This document shows positions 15,648-23,473 of a stretch of DNA of 33,098 bases, piece after piece. Location: contig JAPSLL010000044.1 in assembly GCA_031180805.1 (NCBI GenBank), positions 1-33,098 of the forward strand. Reading direction: 5' to 3'. Every line of letters starts with the position of its first letter. Positions within the stretch are counted from its first letter, which is position 1. A program made the translations under genes and the position numbers. The notes under the pieces are model-generated. The model was not told the DNA's origin, did not search any database, and worked only from the letters and a program-made list of their open reading frames with translations. The stretch comes from Bacillus sp. (in: firmicutes) (GTDB lineage Bacteria > Bacillota > Bacilli > Bacillales > Bacillaceae).

Positions 15648-15744
15648 CGGATAAACACCCCTGTCATTTGATTTTACAAACTATTACGCTTTATTGTATG
15701 AACGGAGCTAGTAAATGGTGAGACCCGATTTAGTAGACAAGAAG

Positions 15745-15925
15745 TTATCAACAGTTTCCACAACCAATTAATGTTATATGGTTTATGAACTGAATATAAT
15801 GTGGATAAATTTATGTATGTACAGTACGGTTATAAACAGTTTATTCACAATATCCACAAAATTACCAGTATATTTATCCACAAAATATAAAAGGATTATC
15901 CACAATAGTTAATAAAAGTGGATAA
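15745..15925. promoter_or_regulatory. Cluster of DnaA boxes
   Basis: Three perfect TTATCCACA boxes: 15874-15882 (+), 15896-15904 (+) and 15800-15808 (minus). Four have one mismatch: TTATCAACA 15745-15753, TTATTCACA 15841-15849, ATATCCACA 15850-15858 and the minus-strand box 15917-15925. Two more have two mismatches (15754-15762, 15830-15838). All lie within 181 bp of AT-rich, gene-free DNA (the gap 15648-16028). There is no dnaA, dnaN or replication gene in the window, so this resembles the DnaA-box clusters that bind excess DnaA in Bacillus chromosomes, or a relic origin. The region also lies upstream of the amidase gene. Confidence 0.85.
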
Positions 15926-15991
15926 AAGAGATTATCGATTATTTTAGGTGATACGAAAGCTAGAGTTAATAGGGGGAAAAACCCAATAACA

Positions 15992-16025
15992 TTTTGAGGC
16001 TGTCTTATAATGGACAGCCTCAAAA
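15992..16025. repeat. Perfect 13-bp inverted repeat between yfhD and the DnaA boxes
   Basis: TTTTGAGGCTGTC (15992-16004) and GACAGCCTCAAAA (16013-16025) with an 8-nt loop, just after the yfhD stop. The arms end in A tracts on both strands, so no U tract follows the hairpin in either direction. It may be a processing or stability hairpin rather than a true terminator. Confidence 0.6.
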
Positions 16026-16028
16026 ATC

Positions 16029-16226
16029 TTATTTCCTTTTTTTCTTAGCCTTTTGACGCTGATCAGCAGCTTTTGCTCTTGCTTGTGCTTCGATATCGTC
16101 TTGATCAGCTAATTCTTGTGAAAACTCTTGATCAATTCCATCTCTTTTTAAATTTTTCGGTGTTTGTGGCAATGTATTTGTATTTTTATCACGTGAACCA
16201 TGACTATGTTTATTTCCGCGACCCAT
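16029..16226 (-). CDS. yfhD: YfhD family small protein
   Basis: 65 residues, highly charged and polar, beginning MGRGNKHSHGSRDK and containing DGIDQEFSQELADQDD then QARAKAADQRQKAKKKRK. This matches the conserved YfhD pattern (basic head, acidic EFS-ELAD core, basic tail). No membrane segment; probably intrinsically disordered and DNA- or RNA-associating, but no function is established. It is followed upstream on the same strand by yfhE, as in B. subtilis, which supports the call. Confidence 0.85.
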   Translation of the reverse strand: MGRGNKHSHGSRDKNTNTLPQTPKNLKRDGIDQEFSQELADQDDIEAQARAKAADQRQKAKKKRK

Positions 16227-16305
16227 GAAAAAAGCCCCCTAAAATAATATTGAACATATCGTTCAAGTTTAGGTTGGCTTATTTTCAAAAAAACATGATT
16301 GGAAA

Positions 16306-16434
16306 TTAGTGTTGACGTTTACTTATGTATCCACCTGCACGATCAGCCATTTTAAATTCGCGTTGATATGTTACTTCTTGGCTGCTAGATAATGTTGATT
16401 TTGTTCGATCTCTTCGCTTTTTTTCATTTGCCAT
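16306..16434 (-). CDS. yfhE: YfhE family small protein
   Basis: A 42-residue gene too short for ordinary ORF lists. It reads MANEKKRRDRTKSTL, then SSSQEVTYQREFKMADRAGG and YISKRQH. The segment SSxQEVTYQREFKxADRAGGY is the YfhE family signature as I know it. AAGGTGG lies 6 nt before the ATG. It sits 79 nt upstream of yfhD on the same strand. Function unknown; a small basic cytoplasmic protein restricted to Bacillaceae. Confidence 0.85.
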   Translation of the reverse strand: MANEKKRRDRTKSTLSSSQEVTYQREFKMADRAGGYISKRQH

Positions 16435-16571
16435 CGTTATCCACCTTCCAAACAAAATTATTCATCATTAGTTTGGACATTAGAGATGATTTTATTCAAA
16501 AATTTACCTTGAATTTTAATTGCTATCATTCACTCGTTAACTAGCGTGTCTTAAAAATTGTTATGCGTTTT

Positions 16572-16603
16572 ATAAAAAAAGATGTGGCTAACATATCCAC
16601 ATC
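16572..16603 (-). terminator. Rho-independent terminator of the GNAT gene
   Basis: On the minus strand GATGTGG (16603-16597) pairs with CCACATC (16587-16581), followed by seven T. It begins 3 nt after the stop codon. Confidence 0.85.
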
Positions 16604-16605
16604 TT

Positions 16606-17163
16606 TTAAGCTTCTTTAAGTTGTTGATCATCCATTTCCGTACCTTGTTGATACGTATAAAAGGTATAACGATCCTTTGTGATCTCAAAAAGATTGTATA
16701 GATCTTCACCATTGTTAATTTGCTCAAGTAATGTAGCTCTTGTTTCATTTGCATTTACGACATATGGAAGCTTTTCTGCTGCCTTTGTTGAACGAATATT
16801 TTGTTTGCGAATACGTAAAAAGATCGTTTCAATATCTAGCTCATAAAATAATTCATGAAAAAAAGCATCCTTGGCAAGCTTGTTATAGCCTTTGCCATGG
16901 TATGGTTTGCCTAACCAAGTACCTAAAAATCCAGCTTTATCCTGAATATCAAATAAGCTTATCGTTCCGATTGGAGAGCCCCATTCGTCTAAAATGGTAC
17001 GTGAGATTAATTCACCACGTTCTTCAGCCTCAATCGTTTGTTTTGTAATAAATAAATATTCATCAATCGAATTTGTTTTATGGCGCACAAAAGGGAAGAC
17101 ATCAGGGTGTACCATAAGTTCATAAAGTGCATGACTGTCATGAATATCACGTTTTTTTAGCAT
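16606..17163 (-). CDS. GNAT family N-acetyltransferase (RimJ/RimL-like)
   Basis: 185 residues of the GNAT_3/RimJ-RimL type. The features are LKKRDIHDSHALYELMVHPD at the N-terminus, GTISLFDIQDKAGFLGTWLG (beta4-beta5), the acetyl-CoA loop PYHGKGYNKLAKDAFFHELF (residues about 92-111), and IRKQNIRSTKAAEKL before the last strands. It should acetylate an amine of a protein or small molecule; substrate unknown. The start ATG has GGAGGG 6 nt upstream. It is not present at this place in B. subtilis, where recX follows yfhE and yfhF. Its leader is unusually long and structured (17164-17335), which suggests post-initiation control. Confidence 0.8.
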   Translation of the reverse strand: MLKKRDIHDSHALYELMVHPDVFPFVRHKTNSIDEYLFITKQTIEAEERGELISRTILDEWGSPIGTISLFDIQDKAGFLGTWLGKPYHGKGYNKLAKDAFFHELFYELDIETIFLRIRKQNIRSTKAAEKLPYVVNANETRATLLEQINNGEDLYNLFEITKDRYTFYTYQQGTEMDDQQLKEA

Positions 17164-17335
17164 CTGGATCCCTCCAATATGAGGGCAGACCCCACGTGTA
17201 TGGTTGTCTCCACCCTCGAAATTTTTTTATGAAAACTATAAAATCAAAAAATTTCGGGGTGGGAATCGAACCCACTAGAACCAGTAAAGCTGGTGGCGCA
17301 CCATTTGCCTTCCCATTACTAGATTTAATTGTCTA
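17164..17335 (-). promoter_or_regulatory. Structured leader of the GNAT gene with a tRNA-like segment
   Basis: In minus-strand order: a D-arm-like GGC/GCC (17309-17295), an anticodon-arm-like ACCAG-CTTTA-CTGGT (17294-17280) and a canonical T arm GTGGG-TTCGATT-CCCAC (17275-17259), but no matching acceptor. The 3' strand of the T arm also starts a 17-bp hairpin (17262-17246 with 17227-17210, one bulged base), so the two cannot form together. Finally, CCCTC (17185-17181) can pair with either GAGGG (17217-17213) or the ribosome site GGAGGG (17175-17170). This has the layout of a switch, but no known riboswitch class was recognised. Confidence 0.45.
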
Positions 17336-17654
17336 ATCATCAGTTGATCGTACTAATTCTCCTAAAGGATATAGTACCTCCTAGTTATGAACATTGATAT
17401 CTTCATGAAGTATAATACGTCAATTTAAATAAAAAAGATACTCCTTTTTTGTCGAATTTCAAAAAAAAAATATGTATCTTAGAATAGTTGTTGAAATCTA
17501 GCGGATTGGTAATTTTTAGAATAATTATTTTTGGCAATTCTAGCAATTTAATGCGTTAAAAAGGTAGAGGACATGAATTGGGCAATTTACGTAATTTAGC
17601 TAGTTTCGTTATTGAGAGACCAAATGATTATAATATTAAAATAATAATTTTCTG
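17336..17654. other. AT-rich gap between the GNAT leader and the amidohydrolase gene
   Basis: 319 nt with no convincing gene. A minus-strand TTGACG at about 17417-17422, followed by AT-rich sequence, may contain the promoter of the GNAT leader. AGGAGG-like and TTTAGGAG strings occur on the minus strand at 17360-17385 without a matching long frame. Runs of A (17461-17470) and of T are common. Confidence 0.4.
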
Positions 17655-18782
17655 TTAAATTTGATAAACGATTTCACCGTTAATCATCGTTAGCTGCGGC
17701 TTTGCAAAATAGTGGAAGGGGTGATAATTCCATAGAACTAAGTCAGCGTCCTTTCCGACCTCAATGCTTCCGATTCGATCTTCAACCTTTAAATTTTTTG
17801 CTGCAGCAATCGTAATTCCTTCAAGCGCCTTTTGCTCATCAAAGCCTTCACGCACAGCAATGGAAGCACAAATATTCAAGTATTGAATTGGTGTGTAAGG
17901 GTGATCTGTTGTAATTGAGACTTCAACACCTTTTTCTGATAATGCTTGATAGGTGGTCCAGCTTTTATTTTTTAATTCTATTTTTGATTTTCGCGTTAAC
18001 GTTGGCCCGATACAAACCTTTACTTGTTTCCCGACTAATTCATCAGCAATTAAATGTCCCTCTGTACAGTGCTCAATCCGATAGTCGAGGTTGAATTCCT
18101 CTGCAAATCGAATTGCACTCATAATATCATCTGCACGATGAGCATGAATTCGCACGGGGATTTCTCTGCTTAAAGCCTTTTTTAGAGGGATAACCCGAAA
18201 ATCCTCAAAGTCATCACTATACTTCGCTTTGTAAAAAGCTTCACGAAGCATCCCCATAATGCCCATCCTAGTAATGGATTCTTTATTTCCATGGCTATGC
18301 ATCCGTTTTGGGTTTTCTCCGAGTGCAATTTTTAACCCTGCAGTCTCCTTTAAAAGCATTTTTGAGATGTTTTTTCCGCAGGTTTTAATGACCGAGGTTG
18401 TACCTCCGATTACATTTGCACTTCCTGGCATAATGTGACATGTAGTAATGCCGTATTTTATTGCATCAGAAAAGGCTGGATCTAAAGGATGAACACCGTC
18501 TAATGCCCGAATATGTGGTGTTAATGGTTCAATCGTTTCGTTTGCATCATTGCCTGCCCAGCCTGTTCCTTCATCATATAATCCGATATGAGTATGAACA
18601 TCAATAAAGCCAGGGAATAAAAAATGATCCTTGCAAGGAATGACCTTCATTTCATTTGTAGCTTCTATATTGTTTGCAATTGCAATGATTTTGCCGTTTT
18701 CTATAAGGACATCTGTATCATATAAAACATTTGCCGTAACTGGATAAACAGTAGCTTGCTTAAATAAATATGTTTTTTTCAT
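17655..18782 (-). CDS. Amidohydrolase family protein (imidazolonepropionase-like)
   Basis: A 375-residue metal-dependent hydrolase. An N-terminal beta-sandwich (DVLIENGKIIAIANNIEAT) leads to the TIM-barrel metal site FPGFIDVHTHIGLYDEG (residues about 56-72). Further ligands are in RIHAHRADDI, YRIEHCTEGH and SITTDHPYTP, and the C-terminal signature is GSIEVGKDADLVLWN. Long GNDANETIEPLTP and IMPGSANVIGGTTSV stretches are as in the imidazolonepropionase-related group. The substrate is unknown; a cyclic amide or peptide-like amide is possible. The frame opens at 18794, but I chose ATG 18782 because GGAG lies 6 nt before it and the upstream ATG overlaps that site. Divergent from recX. Confidence 0.82.
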   Translation of the reverse strand: MKKTYLFKQATVYPVTANVLYDTDVLIENGKIIAIANNIEATNEMKVIPCKDHFLFPGFIDVHTHIGLYDEGTGWAGNDANETIEPLTPHIRALDGVHPLDPAFSDAIKYGITTCHIMPGSANVIGGTTSVIKTCGKNISKMLLKETAGLKIALGENPKRMHSHGNKESITRMGIMGMLREAFYKAKYSDDFEDFRVIPLKKALSREIPVRIHAHRADDIMSAIRFAEEFNLDYRIEHCTEGHLIADELVGKQVKVCIGPTLTRKSKIELKNKSWTTYQALSEKGVEVSITTDHPYTPIQYLNICASIAVREGFDEQKALEGITIAAAKNLKVEDRIGSIEVGKDADLVLWNYHPFHYFAKPQLTMINGEIVYQI

Positions 18783-19000
18783 AAATAACTCCATTTCAAA
18801 GATTTTCGTTACTTTTTCTTATATGAAATACCCTGCCTATCTATTCAGTTTTTTTACTACAGAAGTTTTTTCAGTTCATGGTAAAATAGGAACAACAATT
18901 CCTATTTAAAAACTTTTATACTACTATATACCCTGTAAATGAGAGAATTCCTTGTATGTATGATAAAAAAGTACAAGGGAAGTGGAAGGAAGGTGAAGAC

Positions 19001-19810
19001 TTGGCAATTATTACGAAAATTACTACACAAAAGCAATCAGATGACCGCTTTAATATTTTTTTGGACGATGGTAACGGTGAAAAGTTTGCCTTTAGTGTTG
19101 ACCAGGATGTTCTAATCAAATTTAATTTAAAAAAGGGCAAAGAGCTTGATGAATTTGATATTATTGAGATTCAATATGGTGATGAATTTAAAAAAGCGTA
19201 TAATAAAGCATTAGACTTTCTCAGTTATCGAATGCGCTCAATGAAAGAAGTCGAAGAGCATTTGAGAAAACATGAATATAATGATGCGATTATTCAAGAA
19301 ACGATTGGCAAGCTAAAGGATAATCGTTATGTCGATGATTTAGAATTTGCAATCGCCTATGTGAAAACAGGATGGCAAACAAATGGTAAGGGTCCGACTG
19401 TATTAAAGCGTGAGCTAGAAGCAAAAGGGGTCGCTAGTCTATTAATCGAACAAGCTCTTGAGCAATATGACCAAGAGGCACAAGTGGAAGAAGCGATTAA
19501 CCATGCAAACAAACTGCTGAAAAAGAATCATAATCTCTCAACTGTTTTATTAAAAGCAAAGCTAGAGCAGCATTTGTTACGAAAGGGTTATTCTTATTCA
19601 ATTATTTCAATTGCTTTAGATGAGGTTCAATTTGAACAGAACGATAACGAAGAAATGGGAGCTTTAATGAAACAGGCTGAAAAGGCAAAAAGGAAATATA
19701 GTCATGAGGAAGGCTATCTATATAAGCAAAAAATGAAGCAGTTTTTATATAGAAAGGGCTTTTCAATCGAATTAATTGAAAAATATCTTAATGAGGGATT
19801 AAATGAGTAA
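19001..19810 (+). CDS. recX: Regulatory protein RecX
   Basis: A 269-residue modulator of RecA filaments. The sequence shows the Bacillus RecX start ITKITTQKQSDDRFNIFLDD, DQDVLIKFNLKKGKELDEFD, and the repeated three-helix units (ALDFLSYRMRSMKEVEEHLR, then LKDNRYVDDLEFAIAYVKTG, with a second repeat set after residue 150). B. subtilis RecX is of similar length, 264 residues. I chose TTG 19001 because AAGGTGAAGAC precedes it at the right spacing and it gives the family N-terminus; the ATG at 18956 adds 15 residues without a good ribosome site. yfhH follows 12 nt later, so the two form an operon. Confidence 0.9.
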   Translation: MAIITKITTQKQSDDRFNIFLDDGNGEKFAFSVDQDVLIKFNLKKGKELDEFDIIEIQYGDEFKKAYNKALDFLSYRMRSMKEVEEHLRKHEYNDAIIQETIGKLKDNRYVDDLEFAIAYVKTGWQTNGKGPTVLKRELEAKGVASLLIEQALEQYDQEAQVEEAINHANKLLKKNHNLSTVLLKAKLEQHLLRKGYSYSIISIALDEVQFEQNDNEEMGALMKQAEKAKRKYSHEEGYLYKQKMKQFLYRKGFSIELIEKYLNEGLNE

Positions 19811-19822
19811 GGGGATATAATA

Positions 19823-20140
19823 ATGAATCAGAAACGATATAGTGAAATGACGGAGTATGAATTAAAAACAGAAATCGGTATGCTAAAGGAAAGGGCTCGA
19901 AAAGCGGAGCAATTAGGGATTATTAACGAATTTGCCGTGTTAGAGCGAAAAATTACGATGGCGAAATCTTACTTATTAAATCCTGATGATTATAAATCGG
20001 GTGAGGTTTATGAAATCGAAGGGGACCCTGGTGAATCGTTTAAAATTGATTATATGAATGGAATTTTTGCTTGGGGTAACCGATTATCGACACCAGATGT
20101 AGAAGAAGCGTTACCGATCTCAATGCTCGTAAAAAAATAA
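19823..20140 (+). CDS. yfhH: YfhH family protein (DUF1811)
   Basis: A 105-residue cytoplasmic protein with an N-terminal helical hairpin (EYELKTEIGMLKERARKAEQ, LGIINEFAVLERKITMAKSY) and a C-terminal SH3-like beta region (GEVYEIEGDPGESFKIDYMN, GIFAWG). The conserved GIINEFAVLERKITMAKSYL core and the ALPISML end identify YfhH. Function unknown. It is cotranscribed with recX in the arrangement found in B. subtilis. Confidence 0.9.
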   Translation: MNQKRYSEMTEYELKTEIGMLKERARKAEQLGIINEFAVLERKITMAKSYLLNPDDYKSGEVYEIEGDPGESFKIDYMNGIFAWGNRLSTPDVEEALPISMLVKK

Positions 20141-20163
20141 AACAGGGGGAAAAATCCCCCTGT
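20131..20163 (-). terminator. Strong terminator of sspK (convergent with yfhH)
   Basis: ACAGGGGGA (20142-20150) pairs with TCCCCCTGT (20155-20163) on a 4-nt loop. On the minus strand the stem is followed by TTTATTTTTTT, so it mainly stops sspK transcription. Confidence 0.8.
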
Positions 20164-20169
20164 AATTGG

Positions 20170-20334
20170 TTAGGAGTAAGGATTTTCTCGTTGTCCGGAG
20201 GCTCTCATTCGCTCCTGCGGGTGAGTATTTGTCGTTCCATCTGGTCGTTTTGAAGCATATTCTGCTTTCGCTCGCGGTTCCCCTTCTAATTTATTATCAC
20301 CGTGGTAAGGGAAGCCCTTTTCCTTGTTACGCAT
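20170..20334 (-). CDS. sspK: Small acid-soluble spore protein K
   Basis: A 54-residue minor spore-core protein. It begins [20 protein letters not shown] and continues [20 protein letters not shown] and [14 protein letters not shown], the diagnostic SspK pattern. The frame runs back to 20385, but the ATG at 20334 has GGGAGGG upstream and matches the family start. Expected to be expressed in the forespore under sigma-G; I did not find a promoter clear enough to mark. Monocistronic, between yfhH (convergent) and yfhJ (divergent). Confidence 0.92.
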   Translation of the reverse strand: MRNKEKGFPYHGDNKLEGEPRAKAEYASKRPDGTTNTHPQERMRASGQRENPYS

Positions 20335-20445
20335 CAAAATCCCTCCCCAATAAGTCATCAACTTCAGCAAACGTGAAGTGTACAATTAGTATGATGCTTT
20401 TATCATATGAATATAAGTAACGAATCCTTCCTAGAGGTGAGAATA

Positions 20446-20712
20446 ATGGAAATCTATTTTGAACGATTAACAAATGAATTATTAAGTAAAAACAAAACAC
20501 TATCCTATGCGCAAGCGAGAACTTGGGTTGAGCTTTTATGGGAAGATTTTGAATCAACACAGGCTAAAGCAGGAAGAAAATATCGAGGGCAGGAGATGAC
20601 AGAGCAAGTCGTCAGACAGATGATTACGAATTATGGTGAGAAGCTACATGAATTTATCGCAACAAATCCAAAATATAGCCATTTATTAAATGACGATTAT
20701 TTAAAGCATTAA
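20446..20712 (+). CDS. yfhJ: YfhJ (WVELL) family protein
   Basis: An 88-residue soluble protein containing LSYAQARTWVELLWEDFEST (residues about 19-38), the motif that names the WVELL family, followed by GQEMTEQVVRQMITNYGEKL. Mostly helical by composition; no function known. I chose ATG 20446, which has AGAGGTGA upstream and starts MEIYFERL as in relatives, rather than the in-frame ATG at 20407. Confidence 0.9.
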   Translation: MEIYFERLTNELLSKNKTLSYAQARTWVELLWEDFESTQAKAGRKYRGQEMTEQVVRQMITNYGEKLHEFIATNPKYSHLLNDDYLKH

Positions 20713-20887
20713 CGTTTTTTAACTAATGGCTACTGTAAAAGATGATTGTTGATTGGAACAGATGCATGAGACTTCTGCTTAGAAAAGCGTGCGGGAGGAT
20801 CCTACAGGAGCTTATCCCATACGGCGCGTGAAAAGAGAATGCTGCAAGAGTAACTTAACAACAAAGTTTAAAAGAGCGTAACCAATA

Positions 20888-20922
20888 AAATGGGCTATCC
20901 CTAACGGATGGCCCATTTATTA
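20888..20922. terminator. Convergent hairpin between yfhJ and yfhP
   Basis: AAATGGGCTATCC (20888-20900) pairs with GGATGGCCCATTT (20906-20918) with one mismatch. T tracts are short on both strands, so termination would be modest. The stretch 20713-20887 before it holds no gene that I can see. Confidence 0.6.
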
Positions 20923-20929
20923 CGATTAA

Positions 20930-21910
20930 TTATTCAGGGATCAGCTCTAGTTTTTTCCGAAGCTTTTCTTCACTGAAAATCCAGCCTGTATACGAGCTGA
21001 CAATATTTAAATTTGGATCAAGCTGAACGATCGCGACAAATGGATAATAATTTTTGCTGCGATAGCGTAAATCGATAAAACGCACTTCATAATGGTCTGA
21101 GAATTCCTCAACCTCCCAACGATAAACTGGAGAAAACGATAAAAATGCAGATATATTTTTATCCTTTTCAGCTGCTTTTATAATATCTGTTTGGGGGACA
21201 GGGACTCGTTCGAATTCATCCAAAAAATGAATCGTACCTTCAACTGCTCTTGCTACATGAAATCGATCTTTTGTCGTAATCGCGATATGCCATTGTCTAA
21301 ATTTCATTGTAGGTGAAATCGTTATTTGCTCAATGTCTTCAAGAAGCTCGTGTAATTGATGTATAATTCTTCTTTGCATAAAAAAGCGAACGATGTAATA
21401 GAAGATTAAAACGGCGTATACACCTAAAAAGGTATAACCAGGAGGTGCGCCTACTAACCAAATGATAATTCCGATGATATGTGCTATAAAGATAAAAGGG
21501 TCAAATGTATTAATCATTCCTAATGCAACCCATTTTTTAGAAAACGGCCTTAATGCTTGTGTGCCGTATGCATTAAAAATGTCAACAAATACGTGAAGGA
21601 CTATCGCAAAAAGTGTCCATAGCCATAGATGCAATAAATTGCTTTCAGGGAAAAATATTGTGATCATTCCTGTGATCAGAACAGACCAAATAAAGATGGC
21701 TGGAATCGAATGGGTGATTCCACGATGATTTCGAATATATCTTGCGTTATTGCTAAGTTTAAGAATTGTATCGAGATCAGGAGCCTGAGAACCAAGAATC
21801 GTTCCAAGCATGACAGCATGTGCTGTTGGATTATCAATTCCGACAACAGGATCTAAAGTTGCAAGTCCTCCTAATGCGATTCCCATCACGATATGTGTTC
21901 CGGTGTCCAA
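20930..21910 (-). CDS. yfhP: YfhP family membrane protein (metal-dependent hydrolase-like, YdjM/LexA-binding family)
   Basis: 326 residues, the length of B. subtilis YfhP. The N-terminal half is a four- to five-helix membrane domain with HIVMGIALGGLATLD, then GSQAPDLDTILKLSN and NHRGITHSIPAIFIW. These histidine/aspartate clusters are the metal-binding signature of the YdjM-type membrane hydrolase family. The C-terminal half (from about residue 190) is soluble and carries YRWEVEEFSDHYEVRFIDLR. B. subtilis YfhP has been described as a negative regulator of the neighbouring yfhQ (mutY) and related genes. The start is TTG 21910 with AGGAGG 8 nt upstream. Divergent from mutY. Confidence 0.85.
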   Translation of the reverse strand: MDTGTHIVMGIALGGLATLDPVVGIDNPTAHAVMLGTILGSQAPDLDTILKLSNNARYIRNHRGITHSIPAIFIWSVLITGMITIFFPESNLLHLWLWTLFAIVLHVFVDIFNAYGTQALRPFSKKWVALGMINTFDPFIFIAHIIGIIIWLVGAPPGYTFLGVYAVLIFYYIVRFFMQRRIIHQLHELLEDIEQITISPTMKFRQWHIAITTKDRFHVARAVEGTIHFLDEFERVPVPQTDIIKAAEKDKNISAFLSFSPVYRWEVEEFSDHYEVRFIDLRYRSKNYYPFVAIVQLDPNLNIVSSYTGWIFSEEKLRKKLELIPE

Positions 21911-22195
21911 AAATGTAACCTCCTAGTATTTACTCATAAGGTGAATAATGAGTATTAAACGAAATGGAAATTTTACTTTTTAATTGTCTCTTATTATAAA
22001 GTTTTCAATTGAATGTATATGTACTCATCCTGTCCAATGTGAGGAATTCTTATTACTTTTCATAAATTCTTGGGAAGCAATTAAATAAATTGGAAGTTTC
22101 ATTCTATAGTTTGTCTGATTTTTATATTTTGTTGCTTAAAAATTTAGATTGTCAGTGATTCGTTTTCAAAAAATCTTTACAATAGACTATTTCGT
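21911..22195. other. AT-rich intergenic region upstream of yfhP
   Basis: Contains the yfhP ribosome site and, directly before it, a perfect 7-bp inverted repeat TACTCAT (21931-21937) / ATGAGTA (21948-21954) that could be an operator or a hairpin in the yfhP leader. Beyond it I see only AT-rich sequence. Confidence 0.4.
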
Positions 22196-22324
22196 AAACT
22201 TTGTGGGTTTTTGGTAGTCGTTTTGGTTCATTACCTCGTGTAGTGCTCACTTATCAAGGGAATGGGCAAGCCTTAACACCTGTGGGGTCTCGCATTTACG
22301 CTCTTTTTGACCTCTACAAAGTTT
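22196..22324. repeat. 129-bp segment bounded by 9-bp inverted repeats
   Basis: AAACTTTGT (22196-22204) and ACAAAGTTT (22316-22324) are perfect inverted copies. The interior is visibly less AT-rich than the DNA around it and contains GTGGG and GTGGGGTCTCGC strings. It is open in one frame (GSRFGSLPRVVLTYQGNGQA) but lacks a ribosome site. Possibly a MITE-like insertion or the leader RNA of mutY. Confidence 0.4.
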
Positions 22325-22363
22325 TGCTTAATAACAACATTATTTATTATCGGGGGAAAAGAC

Positions 22364-23473
22364 ATGAACGATATAAAGGAGAAGCTTCACGGCTTTTCGG
22401 TTAATGAATTTCAGCAGGATTTAATTAATTGGTTCCTTGCTGAAAAACGAGATCTTCCTTGGCGGAAGGATCAGGATCCGTATAAAGTCTGGGTTTCTGA
22501 AATTATGCTTCAGCAAACTCGAGTAGATACGGTTATACCTTATTTTAACTCATTTATAACAAAATTTCCTACAATTGAAGTGTTAGCTGACGCTGATGAG
22601 GAGGAAGTATTAAAGGCGTGGGAAGGATTAGGCTATTATTCCCGAGTAAGAAACCTTCAGGCTGCCGTTAGAGAGGTTAAGGAGGTTTATGGTGGTGTTG
22701 TTCCTAACAATCCAGAGGAATTAGGAAAGCTTAAGGGAGTCGGCCCATATACAAAAGGGGCAATTTTAAGCATTGCTTATAATATTCCTGAACCAGCAGT
22801 TGATGGGAATGTGATGAGAGTAATCTCAAGAATTTTATCAATCTGGGAGGATATCGCAAAACCGAAGGCGAGAAAGCTATTTGAAGAGGCTATTTATGAA
22901 CTAATTGATAAAGAGGATCCGTCATCCTTTAATCAAGCACTAATGGAATTAGGTGCTCTCATTTGTACACCGACTTCACCATCTTGTTTATTATGTCCGG
23001 TACGAGAGCATTGTTCGGCCTTTGAAGAAGGTGTCCAAGCTGAATTGCCGATTAAAAGTAAGAAAAAGAAGCCGAAGCCATTACAAATGGCAGCGGTCGT
23101 TCTTTACGACAACGAGGGCAATCTTTATATCCATAAACGACCTTCAACAGGGCTACTCGCAAACCTATGGGAGCACCCAAATGTCGAAGTAACTCAATCA
23201 AAATCAAAAACATATAGAGAGCAACTAACCGAGTACCTAGAAAGCGAATATGAAGCAAAAGTCAACCTTTCCGAATTAATCGGAACAGTCGAACACGTCT
23301 TCTCTCATCTCATCTGGAACATATCCGTCTACAGCGGGGAAGTAAAAAACAAACCAAAAGAAACACTTAAACGCATCACAAAACAAGAACTACAACAATA
23401 CGCATTCCCCGTATCACATCAAAAAATAACAAAAATGTGGGGAGAACAAGTTGGGGGTCAGTCCCCAAAATAA
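22364..23473 (+). CDS. mutY: A/G-specific adenine glycosylase MutY
   Basis: A 369-residue base-excision repair enzyme that removes A mispaired with 8-oxoguanine. Catalytic Glu46 is in SEIMLQQTR, the helix-hairpin-helix is [13 protein letters not shown] (residues about 123-135; Tyr129), and Asp147 is in AVDGNVMRV. The 4Fe-4S ligands are Cys201, Cys208, Cys211 and Cys217. The C-terminal third is the NUDIX-like 8-oxoG recognition domain ([20 protein letters not shown]). The start at 22364 follows CGGGGGA; an upstream in-frame ATG at 22307 is not supported. The last codons (VGGQSPK) are made by a GGGGTCAGTCCCC repeat, so the native C-terminus may have been altered. Confidence 0.93.
   Translation: MNDIKEKLHGFSVNEFQQDLINWFLAEKRDLPWRKDQDPYKVWVSEIMLQQTRVDTVIPYFNSFITKFPTIEVLADADEEEVLKAWEGLGYYSRVRNLQAAVREVKEVYGGVVPNNPEELGKLKGVGPYTKGAILSIAYNIPEPAVDGNVMRVISRILSIWEDIAKPKARKLFEEAIYELIDKEDPSSFNQALMELGALICTPTSPSCLLCPVREHCSAFEEGVQAELPIKSKKKKPKPLQMAAVVLYDNEGNLYIHKRPSTGLLANLWEHPNVEVTQSKSKTYREQLTEYLESEYEAKVNLSELIGTVEHVFSHLIWNISVYSGEVKNKPKETLKRITKQELQQYAFPVSHQKITKMWGEQVGGQSPK

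Noticed and set aside
15437-15667. Small minus-strand frame starting MTGVFIRWFTRL
   Set aside because: Overlaps the amidase gene in another frame. The amidase has catalytic motifs and a matching TTG start, so this is a shadow frame.
15992-16025. Terminator for yfhD
   Set aside because: The stem is perfect, but A tracts rather than T tracts follow it on both strands; kept only as an inverted repeat.
17127-17336. Plus-strand frame reading FGVGIEPTRTSKAGGAPFAF as a small protein
   Set aside because: GVGIEPT-like peptides arise from the antisense of T-arm sequences. This one reads through the tRNA-like leader, has no ribosome site and overlaps the GNAT start.
20773-20835. GC-richer stretch (GCGTGCGGGAGGATCC and following) after yfhJ as a mobile repeat
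   Set aside because: Arms do not pair well and no second copy is in the window; too weak to annotate.
22201-22404. 67-codon plus-strand frame before mutY
   Set aside because: No ribosome site, overlaps the mutY start in another frame, and starts inside the inverted-repeat end; treated as part of the repeat-bounded segment.
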